Shown: positions 36,765 through 45,803, counted from the first letter of the stretch. The stretch is 53,929 bases of DNA from JBCCCJ01 sp039029315 (GCA_039029315.1 JBCCGK010000081.1:1-53929), one strand, 5' to 3'. A program made the numbers and translations. Notes: a model not told the origin generated them from the letters alone.

Positions 36765-37811
36765 TTAATTTTCAGGGTCCCAATCTCCTGGTCTCGGGCG
36801 GGCAGGTGCTGGATTCTTTTTGAGTTCCTTGAGTTGGGCGACTGGTCCGGGATACAGGGATTCTTTTTGCTCAATGAAGGCCGTCAGTTCTTCCTCCATC
36901 TCCTCTATTCCTCCCTGAGAGATTGCCTCAGCAAGAATTCCTGCTACGACCATATCCTGCGTCTTCCCCTGAAAGAGAATTTTGCTGAGTGTCAGTCGAT
37001 CCATCCCGCCTTCTCTCAGGTCGTAATCAAAATTCTCTATTCTCTCTGAAAGCAATGAATTGAACTTATATTGCAGAAAGGCATTCACGGCATTTCGGTA
37101 CATCTCCCGATTCACAGCCGCATCATTTTGAAAAGAAACCCCCTCCAAAAATTGATAATAAGAGGAAGACAGTGCTGGCAGGTTTTCTTCTCTTGAGCGA
37201 TCCATATATCGATCCCGGTATTGGAACATCAATTCGACATAGGAATAGGTATAATCGTCTGCGCTGTAGGTAAGAAAGCTTTCCGAGAGCGGGTTTTCTT
37301 CATTGAAGGTATTGAAAAAAGATTCTCTGGCAGTCAGATATTCCTCTCCGTAAACCAGAAAATCCTCTGGAAGATCATGTTGGAGATGTAAAAAGAATCC
37401 TTGTTCCTGATCTTCATCTCCAAAAAAGGTCTGAAGATATGATTGAAGGCAGGTATTTTCCGCAGCCCGATCCCCGGAGAAAGTCAAGGATTCTGGACCT
37501 TCTTTGACATCGATGTTGAGAGACAACTCATCTCCGGGTTCCACATAGATTTGCGCCTCTACTTCTCCGCAATACAAGCCAAGTTTTGCAGCTCCTGAGA
37601 GAGGAATATCGACCGAAAACCTTCCGCGACTATCTAGTTTTCCGCTTTGGACTTCTGGCATTTGACTGAGAAAGTGGGATGGATATTCGACCTCCACCTT
37701 ATCGGCTTTGGTATTCTGAATGGTTCCAGTTATTCGAGCGGTTTGTTGAGAAAAAAGAAAAACAGGTAAAACAAAGAGAAGGAAAGAAAAATAGGTTTGC
37801 AACCTGCGCAT
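36765..37811 (-). CDS. TlpA-paralogue lacking the thioredoxin domain
   Basis: The ATG at 37811 gives 348 residues with a signal peptide (MRRLQTYFSFLLFVLPVFLF). The remainder aligns with the N-terminal and helical domains of the gene directly upstream (37954-39417): a DUF4369-like beta domain (RITGTIQNTKADKVEVEYPS, FSVDIPLSGAAKLGLY, VEPGDELSLNIDV) and the helical middle (FLEGVSFQNDAAVNREMYRN, LSKILFQGKTQDMVVAGIL). It stops at the point (SLYPGPVAQL) where the paralogue enters its thioredoxin domain and ends in a Pro-rich tail (NPAPARPRPGDWDPEN). It is a secreted periplasmic protein of unknown role, arising by duplication. Confidence 0.8.
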   Translation of the reverse strand: MRRLQTYFSFLLFVLPVFLFSQQTARITGTIQNTKADKVEVEYPSHFLSQMPEVQSGKLDSRGRFSVDIPLSGAAKLGLYCGEVEAQIYVEPGDELSLNIDVKEGPESLTFSGDRAAENTCLQSYLQTFFGDEDQEQGFFLHLQHDLPEDFLVYGEEYLTARESFFNTFNEENPLSESFLTYSADDYTYSYVELMFQYRDRYMDRSREENLPALSSSYYQFLEGVSFQNDAAVNREMYRNAVNAFLQYKFNSLLSERIENFDYDLREGGMDRLTLSKILFQGKTQDMVVAGILAEAISQGGIEEMEEELTAFIEQKESLYPGPVAQLKELKKNPAPARPRPGDWDPEN

Positions 37812-37953
37812 AAATGATGAAAAAATTAGAGATGAGTAAAGCGTTTTGAATGAGGGACAAAATGGAATAAGAGAAGGAGAAAACATGCTTGAACATCTTC
37901 TCTGCTTCTCCTATTCCTATGGTTTCCCTTATTCGACATATTTGAATAATGGC

Positions 37954-39417
37954 TTACTTCCCTCCCTGGATCAGTTTTCCCTGGAGGGCCATTTTGATTT
38001 CATTGATAAGTACCTCTCCGCTACTGGGTCGGGGAGCATCATTGTTGGCAATGGTTCCATCCCGGTTGATGAGATAATAGCGAGGAATTCCATGGACACT
38101 ATACTTCTGAGGAGCATCTCCTTTCCAGCTCTTGGAGATCAGGTGAACACCTTCGAGTTCCTTGGCTTCCACAGCTTTTTTCCAGGGCTCTTCTGTATCA
38201 TCAATCGAAATGTACAAGAAGACGACATCCTTCTCCTCTTTCAAGGCTTCTTTGAGTTTCTTGGCATGAGGAACTTCCGCCATACAAGGGCCGCACCAGC
38301 TTGCCCAGAAGTCTACATAGACCACCTTGCCTTCAAAGTCACTGAGAGAAACATCTTCCCCTTCCATATTTTTTAATGTCAGAGATGGGGCAGGTTGTCC
38401 CGGCATCAGGGATTCTGCCTTCGTAAAGCTTTTTTCCAAAGAGGCAGCGATGCCTGGATATTGCTCTCTCTTTTCTGCAAGAAAGCTTTCGTACTGTTCT
38501 TTGACTGGATTGGCTTTCCCGTCACTCAGGTAGCTGTTGATTCTATCCGCGAGAATCACATCATAGGATTTTCCAGTCAGCAGGATCCCCAACAAGGCCA
38601 TCCCGTCTTTGGCCCATCGATCGCCATCATAGTCGTCAATCTCAGCAATCAACTCTTGCTGCTTATGATCGAGATAGCTATCAAGGTATCCACGATAATC
38701 TGAATTTGAAACAGCCGCATCTACATTGATTGGCGTCTCAGCGATGAAATCATAATAGCTGTCCGGAAGTTCTGGAAGTGGGTCTGCATCTTCCTGTCTT
38801 TGGCTTTGCTGCACTCGATAGTTGTAGTACATGGCGAAATAAAGCATTTGGTCGGCTTGCTTGTAGGTAAAGGCATGCAAACGATCCTGAACAAAAGCTT
38901 CAGGAAGATTGGCTTTATGTGATTCCAAATGGGCCGTTTGTTCCGCTGTCTTATTCTTCCAATAGTCAGCATACTCCTCGGGCGTTCCCCCTCTCAAAAG
39001 ATTGATATAGGTATCTCTGGCCTCTCCATCTTCAAATTTGAGATAATTCTCGCAGAGATACTGACTTGGGGCTGCGCCTTTCCCTTCCACCCGAATGCTT
39101 TCATCAAATTCTTCCGTGTTCAGGGTCAAGCTAAGATCGCTTCCTGGCTCCAAATACAAGCCACTTCTTTCTGGTCCATGGCTAAAATTCATATAGACTG
39201 CTCTGTCCATGTCAAATTCCAGAGAAAAATTTCCGTTTTCATCCAACTCGGCTTCATGGCTAACTTGTTCTATCCCTAGCAGATCTTTGGCATAACTCAC
39301 GGATACTTTTTCACCTGTTGGATTGGTGATGGTTCCGACAATTTTTGTGGGTTGTTGTCCAAAACTAAAGGCACTTATGCCTATCATAAGAATCAGGACG
39401 AGGATTGGTTGTTTCAT
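37954..39417 (-). CDS. Secreted TlpA-like thiol-disulfide protein with DUF4369-like N-domain
   Basis: The 487 residues have a signal peptide (MKQPILVLILMIGISAFSFG). A DUF4369-like beta domain (to about 115) and a helical middle lead to a C-terminal TlpA/ResA-type thioredoxin domain. That domain has LMPGQPAPSLTLKNMEGEDV, VDFWASWCGPCMAEVPH (active Cys375 and Cys378) and VHGIPRYYLINRDG with cis-Pro. Such fusions act in the periplasm as reductases for cytochrome c maturation or as oxidative-stress proteins; the exact partner is unknown. It is followed 142 bp downstream by its thioredoxin-less paralogue. Confidence 0.9.
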   Translation of the reverse strand: MKQPILVLILMIGISAFSFGQQPTKIVGTITNPTGEKVSVSYAKDLLGIEQVSHEAELDENGNFSLEFDMDRAVYMNFSHGPERSGLYLEPGSDLSLTLNTEEFDESIRVEGKGAAPSQYLCENYLKFEDGEARDTYINLLRGGTPEEYADYWKNKTAEQTAHLESHKANLPEAFVQDRLHAFTYKQADQMLYFAMYYNYRVQQSQRQEDADPLPELPDSYYDFIAETPINVDAAVSNSDYRGYLDSYLDHKQQELIAEIDDYDGDRWAKDGMALLGILLTGKSYDVILADRINSYLSDGKANPVKEQYESFLAEKREQYPGIAASLEKSFTKAESLMPGQPAPSLTLKNMEGEDVSLSDFEGKVVYVDFWASWCGPCMAEVPHAKKLKEALKEEKDVVFLYISIDDTEEPWKKAVEAKELEGVHLISKSWKGDAPQKYSVHGIPRYYLINRDGTIANNDAPRPSSGEVLINEIKMALQGKLIQGGK

Positions 39418-39490
39418 GTGGAGAATAGGATTAAGTTGAAATCGATTCTTTGTTTGCTAGCGGAAGGTTCAAATTACGTAAAAATTATCT

Positions 39491-40462
39491 ATGTCTGGCA
39501 ATCCTATTTCTTCCCTCTTTATCAGTTGTGATTGGGGCAGCTCTCAACTTCGTTTGGCCTTGGTTGATGGTCTCAGTCGCTCTGTGCTGGCTAACATACA
39601 TTCTCCTTATGGCGCGAGAAGCTTCTTCCAGGACTGGTCTCAGTCTTCTCTTTCTCGCCTTCAACTAGGACAAGCCAGGCTTTCAACTGAACTAGACAGA
39701 CTCTCGGCCATTTCAGGCCAACCTCTGGCGGGGCTGCCTATCATCATTTCGGGCATGGCTTCTTCTTCTTTGGGTATACAGGAACTTCCCTACGCCCCGG
39801 TCCCTTTTCGATTGAGTGGAGAAGATTTGATTGTCGAATCCTTTCCGTCCAATCCAGATTTCCCCCACCCTAGCCTCCTCGTTTCTGGAGTTCAATCTGG
39901 CAATGAAGTGATGAGGGGGGAGGAGGTTCAGGTCATCGGTTTGCCATCGAAGCTCACACAAGAAGCTTGTATTTGGGTACTTCCCGGAACGCATTCCAAA
40001 CAAATGAGGATCTCGAATGGGATCATCCATTCATTTAACAGCATTCTGACTGGCGAATTATTTGACCTTCTCAGTACGTATAGCACATTGAGTGAAGGGA
40101 TGATGCCAGTCCCGGCACAGCTTTCACCAGCTGATTTTGCAGCCTTTGATCAAGGTATTGACTTAGGAAAAGACAATCAGTTGTTGCAGAATCTATTTCA
40201 GGTCAGAAGTCGAAGACATGAATTTGAGGGTTCGGGACGTAGCTTGTTTCTTAGTGGTTTGCTCATAGGAACGGAAATGCAAGCACTCCGACATCAGAAG
40301 ATCAAGATTGGGCTGGCGAGTAGTGGGGGCCTGGGTCGCTTGTATGCACGCGCCTGTGAGCAGTTGGGCATGAAGGATCGATTGTTGGTCCCTGATCCCA
40401 AGATTATTTCTCAACTCACGATCCTTGGGCAACTCAACATTTGGCAGAACAAGCTGAGGTGA
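39491..40462 (+). CDS. dgoK: 2-dehydro-3-deoxygalactonokinase-like sugar kinase
   Basis: The 323 residues match the DgoK family: FISCDWGSSQLRLALVDG, IIISGMASSSLGIQELPYAP, VSGVQSGNEVMRGEEVQV, IWVLPGTHSKQMRISNGII, FNSILTGELFDLLS and IGLASSGGLGRLYARAC. The enzyme phosphorylates 2-keto-3-deoxygalactonate in galactonate/galactose catabolism. No dgoA or transporter neighbour is present, so the pathway context is missing here. A perfect hairpin downstream (40566-40620) may end the transcript. Confidence 0.9.
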   Translation: MSGNPISSLFISCDWGSSQLRLALVDGLSRSVLANIHSPYGARSFFQDWSQSSLSRLQLGQARLSTELDRLSAISGQPLAGLPIIISGMASSSLGIQELPYAPVPFRLSGEDLIVESFPSNPDFPHPSLLVSGVQSGNEVMRGEEVQVIGLPSKLTQEACIWVLPGTHSKQMRISNGIIHSFNSILTGELFDLLSTYSTLSEGMMPVPAQLSPADFAAFDQGIDLGKDNQLLQNLFQVRSRRHEFEGSGRSLFLSGLLIGTEMQALRHQKIKIGLASSGGLGRLYARACEQLGMKDRLLVPDPKIISQLTILGQLNIWQNKLR

Positions 40463-40565
40463 AAGAAGAGACATTTTCTGTATTCATTTGAGTTCATGAT
40501 ATCTGCAAATGGCTCGCAGCTTGTTTCTCTCTACATCCAGCGGCACATGTTGACTCAAGAGTTCA

Positions 40566-40620
40566 GACCGCAAAGCTAGAAAGGAATCACAAATTCTTAC
40601 CCCTTCCTCCCTTTGCGGTC
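40566..40620. terminator. Hairpin between convergent dgoK and the M56 gene
   Basis: GACCGCAAAG and CTTTGCGGTC pair perfectly over 10 bp around a long loop. No T tract follows directly. It lies between the two convergent stops and may act as a bidirectional terminator or a folding block. Confidence 0.5.
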
Positions 40621-40651
40621 CATCTTCGTTACTGACGAGTGAATGAGTTGT

Positions 40652-43264
40652 TTACCAGCGAATAGAACAGTTCTTGCCAATGCGTTGGCTGAGGGTTTGC
40701 CCATCCACTGTGATGTGCAACCAATAGGTGTCTTTGGGCACATCGGATACATCCCAGCTGAGCGTGAATGTTCCCTTGAGTTGAGAATCAGTGATTGTAT
40801 GATACAAGTGTCCCTCTATGGTTTCTACATATATTTTGACTGCACGTTTCTGGTCAAGGGTCAACTGGACTCTCAGTTTATCATTAATTGGCGACTGGAT
40901 TAAATTGCCAACCCCGCGGGGCAGACTCCCAATTGGCATGGAATAATTTTCGGTTATCCCTAAGCCTTCTTTTTCTTTTTTCCAGGCATCATAGAGTTGA
41001 TCACCAGGTCCCGGGTGCACACAGTTCTGAAGGGTATCATAGATGACATATGATCCATAGTCCAGGGTAAAAATCCAGGAATTCTTCCCTCCCTGATTCT
41101 TCAACAAGCCTTTTTTCCCGGATTGCCTGCTACAGTTGGTGTTTTGCTGATACAGGAGATTAAAGTAGCGATGCTGTTGCTCCGGGGAGCGCTTATAGAT
41201 CTGCCGCATGATCTCGTAATAAGGATGATTTTGATTGGAAAGGAATTTCTTTTCAATTCTAATAACTGGCGCATTGGCGGGGTCAATGTTTATTCTTCGA
41301 TCCGTATACGCGCTCATCAAATCTTTTCTGGCTCCATTTTCCAATAGCAAATTGGCAATGCTTTGGTGCCCATTCATTTTTGCTTTTCTCAAAGCACTCT
41401 CTCCTCTTTCATCCAGCATATTTACATCTGCTCCAGCTTCCAGGAGAAGGATGACAATCTCCTCATGCCCCTTCCTGGCAGCATCCATCAAAGCAGTAAC
41501 TCCTCTACTCGTCTGGGCATTGACCAGTGCTCCTTCTTGCAGAAATACGGAACACATGTCATACTCTCCATCAAAAGCAGCTTCCATCAGTGGAGTATAT
41601 CCAGATGGCGAGGCCAAATTGATGTCGGCACCTTTTTCAATGAGCAGGCTGGCAATCTGAGAGTGCCCATGATCCGCTGCTTCGATCAGGGCAGAATATC
41701 CCTGATTGTCGACAGCATTCACATCAGCTCCATAAATGATCAACCAAAAAGCAATCAAAAAATGGCCGTGATCCGCTGCTTCGATCAAGGGTGTTCGACC
41801 AGTTGGATCTGTTTGATGGATGAAGGACTCATCTCTCAAAGCAGATTTGGCCTGATCCAGATCGCCAGTTCGTACTGCCTCCATAAATCGTTCAAACGTT
41901 CCACTGTCTTTGGTCTCGTCTTCCTCTTCCAGAAGAAGCGGATCATCAGAGTCAGCAGTCTTGTCTCTTTCTTCCAGAATTTGGACATCAGCCGGAATAG
42001 GCATGTCCAGAGTTTCTTCCTCAGCCAAGAGAGGCTGTAAGGCCGGTTCTTTCTGCTCAATAGATGGGGGATCTATGTGGCTAAAAACGGCTTCGTCTTC
42101 ATCGGGATTCATGAATGAGAATCCCGGCAGCGCCCACATCACCAATGGCAAAGCGATTCCAAGGGTGAGGTAGGCTTTTAGTCGGGAAAAATGCTGTGTT
42201 TGCATATTTGTTGTATTGATCAGTTGAGAAATCCGAGTGGAGAGTTCTGATTTACGCAGGGCCATGCCAGCAATCAGAGAATAAGGGGCCGCTTGTGGTT
42301 TCATCCATTTGGCCACGGCAAGCAGGCAATTGGCCAGGGCAAAGGAGTCGCCCGTGGTATGTGCAGCCCAATTGTCACAAAGCAATTCTGTCGAGCGATG
42401 GATTCCGTTTTTGGCCCATTTGTGAAGGGGTTGAAAAAATAATAGACTATCCAGGATAAGCAAGAACCACGACCAGTGATAATCTTTGCGAACAACATGG
42501 GCCAGTTCATGCGCGATCAAGCCTTCTAGTTGGTTCGCCTCCAAAGTCTGCAATGCCTGGGCAGGGAGACAAATTTCTTTGCCTTGAATCACAATTGGAC
42601 TCGATAGCAAGGGAGAACTGGTTAGCTGAAATCCCAGATTCAAGCGCGCTTTTTTCTGAATCTGCTGAAAAATCACAAACACTTTGGGTTGATCGACCAG
42701 ATCTCGATTCCGTATACGCTTGAAAAACCGGAGATGCTGGTATATATGTTTGCCGAGCAAAAAGAGGCTTCCCATCAACCAGAAAAGCAGACATCCCCAC
42801 AAAACTCCATGGAGAATTTGATCCTGAGAGAATCCGGTTTCTGTTTTTTCTACTGAGCTGATAGAAGGGGTAGCAGGAATAGGAGGAATAGGATGTGCTG
42901 TTGTGGGTTCCACCTCAGATGATGGTTGTTCCAGGATAGGGATGTGAGCTTCACCTGCTTCGGATTCAGGCAGCACCGGATTCATCATGGGCATACCCAA
43001 CTCTTCTATTTCCTGAACCATAGGGGGATGGGAAGTAGGCAGTTGCAAAACACGGTGCCCCAGAATGGTCGCATATAGACTTGTCAACACTCCCCCTACC
43101 AAAGCCAGTTTCCATAGGAAATTTTGCAGTCCGGCAGTTTGGAAAAACGGAATCCGCAGCAATATCGCCACAAGACCTATCCATATAGAGCTGTGCAATA
43201 AGTAGGTCAAGCCAAAGGCCAACAGGCCAAAAAGAGAATCGGGAATAAGCCAATCTGTCGCCAT
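40652..43264 (-). CDS. BlaR1-like M56 metalloprotease with five ankyrin repeats and a beta-rich C-terminus
   Basis: The 870 residues start with a multi-helix membrane part (about 10-35 and 50-70, then 153-172). The cytoplasmic M56 protease domain has HELAH at 252-256 and STELLCDNWAAH near 291, followed by a helix at 362-384. The region beyond is expected in the periplasm. Residues 457-650 form five ankyrin repeats (TPLIEAADHGH, SALIEAADHGH, TPLMEAAFDGE, TALMDAARKGH, SALRKAKMNGH). A beta-rich end (790-865, TLSWDVSDVPKDTYWLHI) resembles a FlgD/T9SS-type Ig fold. The BlaI gene lies 9 bp upstream. The penicillin-binding sensor of BlaR1 is absent, so another signal is likely. Confidence 0.85.
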   Translation of the reverse strand: MATDWLIPDSLFGLLAFGLTYLLHSSIWIGLVAILLRIPFFQTAGLQNFLWKLALVGGVLTSLYATILGHRVLQLPTSHPPMVQEIEELGMPMMNPVLPESEAGEAHIPILEQPSSEVEPTTAHPIPPIPATPSISSVEKTETGFSQDQILHGVLWGCLLFWLMGSLFLLGKHIYQHLRFFKRIRNRDLVDQPKVFVIFQQIQKKARLNLGFQLTSSPLLSSPIVIQGKEICLPAQALQTLEANQLEGLIAHELAHVVRKDYHWSWFLLILDSLLFFQPLHKWAKNGIHRSTELLCDNWAAHTTGDSFALANCLLAVAKWMKPQAAPYSLIAGMALRKSELSTRISQLINTTNMQTQHFSRLKAYLTLGIALPLVMWALPGFSFMNPDEDEAVFSHIDPPSIEQKEPALQPLLAEEETLDMPIPADVQILEERDKTADSDDPLLLEEEDETKDSGTFERFMEAVRTGDLDQAKSALRDESFIHQTDPTGRTPLIEAADHGHFLIAFWLIIYGADVNAVDNQGYSALIEAADHGHSQIASLLIEKGADINLASPSGYTPLMEAAFDGEYDMCSVFLQEGALVNAQTSRGVTALMDAARKGHEEIVILLLEAGADVNMLDERGESALRKAKMNGHQSIANLLLENGARKDLMSAYTDRRINIDPANAPVIRIEKKFLSNQNHPYYEIMRQIYKRSPEQQHRYFNLLYQQNTNCSRQSGKKGLLKNQGGKNSWIFTLDYGSYVIYDTLQNCVHPGPGDQLYDAWKKEKEGLGITENYSMPIGSLPRGVGNLIQSPINDKLRVQLTLDQKRAVKIYVETIEGHLYHTITDSQLKGTFTLSWDVSDVPKDTYWLHITVDGQTLSQRIGKNCSIRW

Positions 43265-43273
43265 GATCGTATA

Positions 43274-43660
43274 TCAGTCGTTGTTTTTTTGTTGAGCTTC
43301 TTCAATCATTTGTTGTAATCGATACAGTTCTTCCGGGTCAAAATCTTCTGATTCCAATAAGTGGTTGACCAGCATAGATGATTTTCCTTTGAACAGTTGC
43401 TTGACAAGATTGCTTGTCATGGAGTCCTGAACATCCTTTTCCGAAATCGATGGCTGGTAGATGTACTGCCGACCAGATTTGCGATAACTCACGATTTGTT
43501 TTTTGTACAATCGTTGCAGAATCGTCCCAATAGTGGTAATGGCAAATGTCCGATCTTCTTGTTTCAAGACTTCCTGGATGTCAGACACAGAAGCCTCCCC
43601 CAATTGCCAGAGGGCTTTCATGATTTTGAGTTGGAGATCGTCTAGTTTGATTTTCTTCAT
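43274..43660 (-). CDS. BlaI/MecI/CopY-family repressor
   Basis: The 128 residues form a winged helix (DLQLKIMKALWQLGEASVSDIQEVL, TTIGTILQRLYKKQIVSYRK) and a dimerisation helix region (LVKQLFKGKSSMLVNHLLESEDF). Family members repress their own operon and are cleaved by a BlaR1/M56 partner. Its stop is 9 bp before the M56-ankyrin gene, so they form one unit. BlaI-like dyads overlap the promoter (43672-43724), supporting autoregulation. Confidence 0.95.
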   Translation of the reverse strand: MKKIKLDDLQLKIMKALWQLGEASVSDIQEVLKQEDRTFAITTIGTILQRLYKKQIVSYRKSGRQYIYQPSISEKDVQDSMTSNLVKQLFKGKSSMLVNHLLESEDFDPEELYRLQQMIEEAQQKNND

Positions 43661-43671
43661 GCGATTTTTCT

Positions 43672-43720
43672 CTATCTACTACAGGCGTAGTTGCAATTAT
43701 ACTACATCTGTAGTAGATAG
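43672..43720. promoter_or_regulatory. Twin BlaI-type operators
   Basis: A perfect palindrome TACTACA-TC-TGTAGTA (43700-43715) lies between -35 and -10. A second, weaker dyad CTAC-AGGC-GTAG lies around the start point (43678-43690). The outer halves CTATCTACTACAG and CTGTAGTAGATAG are exact inverted copies (13 bp). This fits BlaI/MecI sites with TACA/TGTA cores. Confidence 0.85.
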
Positions 43721-43724
43721 TCAA
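43696..43724 (-). promoter_or_regulatory. Promoter of the BlaI/M56 operon
   Basis: The minus strand carries TTGACT (43719-43724), a 17-bp spacer and TATAAT (43696-43701); the extended -10, TATAATTG, also resembles the Bacteroidota TANNTTTG form. The predicted start lies near 43689, 30 bp before the BlaI ATG. Confidence 0.8.
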
Positions 43725-43985
43725 ATATTTTTTCATTTATTCGACTATCGTGATACAAGCATCCATCATGAATACCTGAAAGTCAATCGATTACTATCAA
43801 TCCATCGCAAAAAAAAATCATTCATTCAAGTTTCAGGCAAGAAACACATCGCCCTCAGCCTTTGGATCTCTACCGAAAAGCAGGACAAAATGAATCAAAC
43901 AGAACCTAGTGATTCAAGCAACATCAACATCCAGGGATTGCTGTCTTGTTTCCAGAAACACCTGCTCAGAAGTTTGTCTTCGAAT
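43725..43985. other. Gap between the BlaI promoter and moeA 3' end
   Basis: The gap holds only a 35-codon plus-strand frame at 43890 with no supporting features. Nothing else stands out. Confidence 0.4.
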
Positions 43986-45194
43986 CTAGCTTATTAGGGG
44001 TCGATAGGGAATCAGGGGGAACACCTCTCCTTTGCGAAACACTTCTCTTCCTCTTGGCAGCTCCAGGAACCCATCATTGTATAGCAAATTGGCGTGGTCT
44101 CCGGAGCCATGTCCGGCAATGGGCTGTGCATACAGACAGCCATCGGTACCAGGATTGATTTTTACCTGGAGGAAATAGGTAAGGTCAGGCTTGAAGTGGT
44201 GGTCTTCGGCCAGCAAAGCGGTGAGGGAGCGCGGTTCTGCCAGATTGAGGCAGGCTTGGAGCCATGGCAATACATATCGATGATAGTTGACAAAGGTAGA
44301 GACAGGATTACCTGGCAAGGCAAAGACATGGCGATTGTTCGGTGCCAAACCAAACCAGAAGGGTTTTCCAGGTCTCTGTGCGACACGATGGAATTGTTTT
44401 TTTACCCCCAGGTCTGTCATGGCGTCAGGGATATAATCAGCTTTTCCTTTGCTTACTCCTCCACTGAGAATCAACACTTCATATTCCTCAAGTAATTGGG
44501 CAAGTGTGGTGCGGATTTGGTCCTTGTCGTCCAGAATATGCAATCTGTCAGCATTCATTCCCAATTCAGCCACGGCTGCCTGAATCATATAAGAGTTGGA
44601 GGTGCGAATCTGATGCGGCAAAGGACTTTGATCCACCTCCACCAGCTCATCTCCGGTAGAGATGATAGCAATGGATGGTCGTCGGCTGACTTGTAGTTCT
44701 GCATATCCTGCGGTAGCGGCAATCGCGATCTCAGGGGCGGAGATCAAGCGTCCAGATCCGAGCAAGATGGCGCCTTTTTCTCTATCTTCGCCCTGATTGT
44801 GCACATTCTGCCCTTCACCTACCTTCTCCAATTTCACATGAGCGCTTCCATCTTGGATGTCAAGATCTTCATAGCGAATCACCGAATCAGTGCCGATTGG
44901 TAACATGGCTCCGGTCATTACCTCTATGCAGTGAGCAGGATTGCCTAGCGTCTGTTGAGGCATCCCTGCTTGTTGGGTACTTTGAATGGGGAACGACCTG
45001 ATGCCCTGTTTAAAACTCGCATGATCAATCGCAATTCCGTCCATGGTTACGCGATCATAGGGAGGAAAATCCCTGTCGGCCATGATATTCTCCTGCAAGA
45101 CCCGCCCTCTTGCCTCACTGAGGGGGACTGTTTCTACTGGAAACTGATAAACTGAAGACAGAATAGATTGAGTGGCTGCGTGAACTGATATCAT
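43986..45194 (-). CDS. moeA: Molybdopterin molybdotransferase
   Basis: The 402 residues show all MoeA domains: PLSEARGRVLQENIMADRDFP, YDRVTMDGIAI, IEVMTGAMLPIGTDSVIRYED, the MPTb domain with SIAIISTGDELVE, LILSGGVSKGKADYIPDAM and ALPGNPVSTF, and the C-terminal domain IV. MoeA inserts molybdate into adenylylated molybdopterin to form active Moco. No other moa/moe gene is adjacent. It ends at 43986, convergent with nothing, and is upstream of the 70-bp MITE. Confidence 0.95.
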   Translation of the reverse strand: MISVHAATQSILSSVYQFPVETVPLSEARGRVLQENIMADRDFPPYDRVTMDGIAIDHASFKQGIRSFPIQSTQQAGMPQQTLGNPAHCIEVMTGAMLPIGTDSVIRYEDLDIQDGSAHVKLEKVGEGQNVHNQGEDREKGAILLGSGRLISAPEIAIAATAGYAELQVSRRPSIAIISTGDELVEVDQSPLPHQIRTSNSYMIQAAVAELGMNADRLHILDDKDQIRTTLAQLLEEYEVLILSGGVSKGKADYIPDAMTDLGVKKQFHRVAQRPGKPFWFGLAPNNRHVFALPGNPVSTFVNYHRYVLPWLQACLNLAEPRSLTALLAEDHHFKPDLTYFLQVKINPGTDGCLYAQPIAGHGSGDHANLLYNDGFLELPRGREVFRKGEVFPLIPYRPLIS

Positions 45195-45342
45195 GAATAC
45201 AGGACATTAGTTTGAACTGAACGTTGGACGAAGGACGGGAGAATTCATCGGCTCTGCAAGTCTAATTCAAGAGGTCAACTAGTGTATGACAGGCATTCCT
45301 TTCCCTCGGTATGCCTTATCTATTGGCCTGTCTCTTCTCTTA

Positions 45343-45412
45343 AAGACTGTTTGAAAATCTGTTACTTATTTTTTGTATGCGTCTTCCTCAGCACAGATCT
45401 CAATACAGTCTC
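45343..45412. mobile_element. MITE family A, short copy (70 bp), TTA target duplication
   Basis: The ends AAGACTGTTTGA and ATACAGTCTC are inverted relatives of the long copy at 34133-34293. The flanks are TTA on both sides (45340-45342, 45413-45415). The copy lacks the central about 90 bp with the hairpin of the long copy. It lies in the 309-bp gap 45195-45503 between moeA and the ABC pair, which has no gene. Confidence 0.9.
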
Positions 45413-45503
45413 TTAGATACAACCCTTGGCGCATAGGTAGACACTTAAGTAAAAGGAAAGAAGTAGCCTTTTATTTCTGCTTAGCAAACAAGCCTTGAAG
45501 ACT

Positions 45504-45803
45504 ATGCTTTTAAAACTCATACGATTGCGACTCATCTATGGCAGGGATTTTTTTCTGTATGCGTTGGCTGTCAATGGAATCAGTTATTATGTTTTTGATC
45601 TATGGAGCATGAGCAGCATCGCACTCTTGATTTGGTTCAAGCTCCTGGCCAGTGTAGCAGGATTATACTTTCATCAAAGAAGAAAGGTCCATTTGATATT
45701 CTTTTTCATGAACAATGGCCTCGGCAAATTCTCCTTGTTGCTGTCCACAGCGATCATCGATCTGGGAATATGGCTATTCGGTTTTTATTTATTTTTCTAC
45801 TGA
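45504..45803 (+). CDS. Small membrane protein partner of an ABC ATPase
   Basis: The ATG at 45504 gives 99 residues (an upstream TTG three codons earlier is possible). The protein is highly hydrophobic with three or four membrane helices (FFLYALAVNGISYYVF, IALLIWFKLLASVAGLYF, LGKFSLLLSTAIIDLGIWLF) and a basic N-terminus. I recognise no family. It is followed 5 bp later by an ABC ATPase lacking its own membrane domain, so it is a plausible membrane subunit of that system, although it is much shorter than known permeases. Confidence 0.7.
   Translation: MLLKLIRLRLIYGRDFFLYALAVNGISYYVFDLWSMSSIALLIWFKLLASVAGLYFHQRRKVHLIFFFMNNGLGKFSLLLSTAIIDLGIWLFGFYLFFY

Noticed and set aside
43890..43997. 35-codon frame between the BlaI promoter and moeA
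   Set aside because: It has no promoter, terminator or recognisable sequence.
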